Positions 62,432 through 64,000 of a stretch of DNA of 64,000 bases are shown one piece after another. Position numbers and translations under genes: made by a program. How positions within the stretch are numbered: position 1 is the first letter of the stretch; each line of letters starts with the position of its first letter. The DNA lies in contig NZ_FWFQ01000015.1 in NCBI RefSeq assembly GCF_900172235.1, positions 1 to 64,000 of the forward strand. The letters run 5' to 3'. Under the pieces are notes generated by a model. That model saw only the letters and a program-made list of their open reading frames with translations. It made no database searches and had not been told where the DNA came from. Source of the DNA: Pseudoruegeria aquimaris. GTDB taxonomy: Bacteria; Pseudomonadota; Alphaproteobacteria; Rhodobacterales; Rhodobacteraceae.

Positions 62432-64000
62432 GCGTCGCCAAACCCCTGCCCCATGACGCCGCCGCACTGCATGTCACCGGCACCGCCCGCTACGTGGACG
62501 ACATCCCCACCCCGCGCGGCACGCTGCATCTCGCCTTCGGCCTCTCGACCGTCGCCCACGGCACGATCACCGGGCTGGATCTCGCGCAGGTCCGGGCGGC
62601 GCCGGGCGTCGTCGCGGTGCTCACCGCCGAGGATCTGCCCTTCGCCAACGACGTGTCTCCGTCCGTGCATGACGAGCCCCTGCTGGCCACCGGCAGCGTG
62701 CACTACCTCGGCCAGCCGATCTTCCTCGTGGTGGCCGAAAGCCATCTGCAGGCACGCAAGGCCGCGCGGTTGGGAAAAGTCAGCTATGACGAAAAGCCCG
62801 CCATCCTGACGGTGGAAGCGGCGATGGCAGCCGACAGCCGCTTCGAGGACGGCCCGCGCATCTACACCAAGGGTGACGTGGAGGCCGCGCTCGCCACCGC
62901 CCCGCGCCGCGTTTCGGGGCGGATCGAGATCGGCGGCCAGGAACATTTCTACCTCGAAGGCCAGGCCGCGCTGGCGCTGCCGCAGGAAGGCGGCGACATG
63001 CTGGTGCATTCCTCCACCCAGCACCCTACCGAGATCCAGCACAAGGTGGCCGAGGCGCTCGGCATCCCGATGCATGGCGTGCGGGTGGAAACCCGGCGCA
63101 TGGGGGGCGGTTTCGGCGGCAAGGAAAGCCAGGGCAACGCGCTCGCGGTGGCCTGCGCCGTGGCCGCGCGCCTCACCGGGGCGCCCTGCAAGATGCGCTA
63201 CGACCGCGACGACGACATGGTGATCACCGGCAAGCGCCATGATTTCCGCATCGACTACACGGCCGGCTTCGACGAATCGGGCCGCCTTCTGGCGGTGGAT
63301 TTCACCCATTACACGCGCTGCGGCTGGGCGCAGGATCTTTCGCTGCCCGTCGCCGACCGCGCCATGCTGCACGCCGACAACGCCTACCTGCTGCCGGCGG
63401 CGCGCATCACCTCGCACCGGCTGAAGACGAACACCCAGTCCGCCACCGCCTTCCGCGGCTTCGGCGGGCCGCAGGGCATTCTCGGCATCGAACGGGTGAT
63501 GGATCACGTCGCCGCCGAGCTGGGGCTCGATCCTCTCGCTGTGCGGCAGGCCAATTTCTACGCCAGCGCGAAGGCGCACGGCGGCCAGACCACGCCCTAC
63601 GGGCAGGTGGTGGAGGATTCGGTGATCCGCGAGCTGGTGGCCGATCTCGCCGCACGGTCGGACTACGAAGCCCGCCGCGCCGAGATCGCGGCCTGGAACG
63701 CCCGCAGCCCGATCCTGAAACGCGGCATCGCGCTCACACCGGTGAAATTCGGCATCAGCTTCACGCTGACCCACCTCAACCAGGCCGGCGCGCTGGTGCA
63801 TGTCTACCAGGACGGCTCCATCCACATGAACCACGGCGGCACCGAGATGGGGCAAGGGCTGTTCCTCAAGGTCGCGCAGGTGGCCGCGAGCCGCTTCGGC
63901 GTGCCCGTCGAGAAGGTGAAGATCACCGCCACCGACACCGGCAAGGTGCCCAACACCTCGGCCACGGCCGCCTCTTCCGGCTCCGATCTGAACGGCATGG
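62428..64000 (+). CDS. xdhB: Xanthine dehydrogenase large subunit, 5' part (runs off the window)
   Basis: At least 524 residues visible, opening [18 protein letters not shown]; the end lies beyond base 64000. Molybdenum-binding subunit with the conserved [32 protein letters not shown] (Gln of the Mo site), [23 protein letters not shown] (Arg of the purine site) and the [11 protein letters not shown] segment near residue 470. It oxidises hypoxanthine and xanthine to urate with XdhA. Coupled to xdhA by a 4-base overlap. An xdhC chaperone would be expected next. Confidence 0.93.
   Translation, partial: MSVAKPLPHDAAALHVTGTARYVDDIPTPRGTLHLAFGLSTVAHGTITGLDLAQVRAAPGVVAVLTAEDLPFANDVSPSVHDEPLLATGSVHYLGQPIFLVVAESHLQARKAARLGKVSYDEKPAILTVEAAMAADSRFEDGPRIYTKGDVEAALATAPRRVSGRIEIGGQEHFYLEGQAALALPQEGGDMLVHSSTQHPTEIQHKVAEALGIPMHGVRVETRRMGGGFGGKESQGNALAVACAVAARLTGAPCKMRYDRDDDMVITGKRHDFRIDYTAGFDESGRLLAVDFTHYTRCGWAQDLSLPVADRAMLHADNAYLLPAARITSHRLKTNTQSATAFRGFGGPQGILGIERVMDHVAAELGLDPLAVRQANFYASAKAHGGQTTPYGQVVEDSVIRELVADLAARSDYEARRAEIAAWNARSPILKRGIALTPVKFGISFTLTHLNQAGALVHVYQDGSIHMNHGGTEMGQGLFLKVAQVAASRFGVPVEKVKITATDTGKVPNTSATAASSGSDLNGM

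Overview
The window is about 64 kb of high-GC DNA, almost entirely coding, from an alphaproteobacterium that most resembles Rhodobacteraceae (Roseobacter/Rhodobacter group). The signs are a complete 14-subunit nuo operon with alphaproteobacterial accessory genes, HisG-short/HisZ, Hint-domain proteins, class II ribonucleotide reductase, tatABC, and dispersed GGATATTT-type intergenic repeats. No rRNA, tRNA, CRISPR array, insertion sequence or prophage was seen. The family assignment is inferred from gene content and protein motifs, not from a search.

Layout. 1-2740: bufferin-type operon (DUF2282 peptide, DUF692 MNIO enzyme, DUF2063 partner, DoxX), a copper-handling RiPP pathway; the peptide gene has no in-frame start. 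2750-4463: small membrane protein, ArsC/Spx-like protein, two tandem cold-shock genes. 4610-7273: surE-pcm-NlpD-like lipoprotein operon, closed by a bidirectional terminator. 7429-11779 (minus): Tat-exported solute-binding protein, DUF815 ATPase, tatC-tatB-tatA. 12091-18568: WYL regulator with a palindromic site, orphan ABC ATPase, sodium:solute symporter, universal stress protein, divergent SDR, Hint protein. 18572-22682: methyltransferase, prfC, DEAD-box helicase. 22872-45192 (minus): one long tightly packed operon, nuoA to nuoN followed by birA, coaX and RNase J, with about ten accessory reading frames inserted among the nuo genes. 45329-48218 (minus): glutathione transferase, second Hint protein, frameshifted LpxR-like gene. 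48408-51253: class II nrdJ with a pair of NrdR-like boxes and a DnaA box, and DUF1489. 51272-54547 (minus): hisG-hisZ-hisS. 54656-56017: Lrp-type regulator divergent from phenylalanine hydroxylase. 56163-60696: slyX, a lipoprotein, dnaE. 60992-64000: xdhA and the start of xdhB, which runs off the window.

How the genes work together. The nuo operon encodes proton-pumping complex I. Its accessory frames include two secreted or lipoprotein genes, a CMD-fold protein, DUF3291, DUF5337, a helix-hairpin-helix membrane protein whose C-terminus matches an extension on NuoE, a sulfotransferase between nuoC and nuoD, a 38-residue four-cysteine peptide, and a 27-codon frame bridging nuoD and nuoE. Most are joined by 4-base stop/start overlaps, so they are co-translated with complex I. 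The first four genes of the window form a post-translationally modified peptide pathway. The tat genes match a neighbouring twin-arginine substrate.

The strongest unexplained signals are the shared NuoE/membrane-protein module and the small cysteine-rich frame, the repeat element read as protein inside xdhA, the NrdR/DnaA control region of nrdJ, and the broken start of the bufferin precursor. Coordinates of genes on the minus strand are given low to high.
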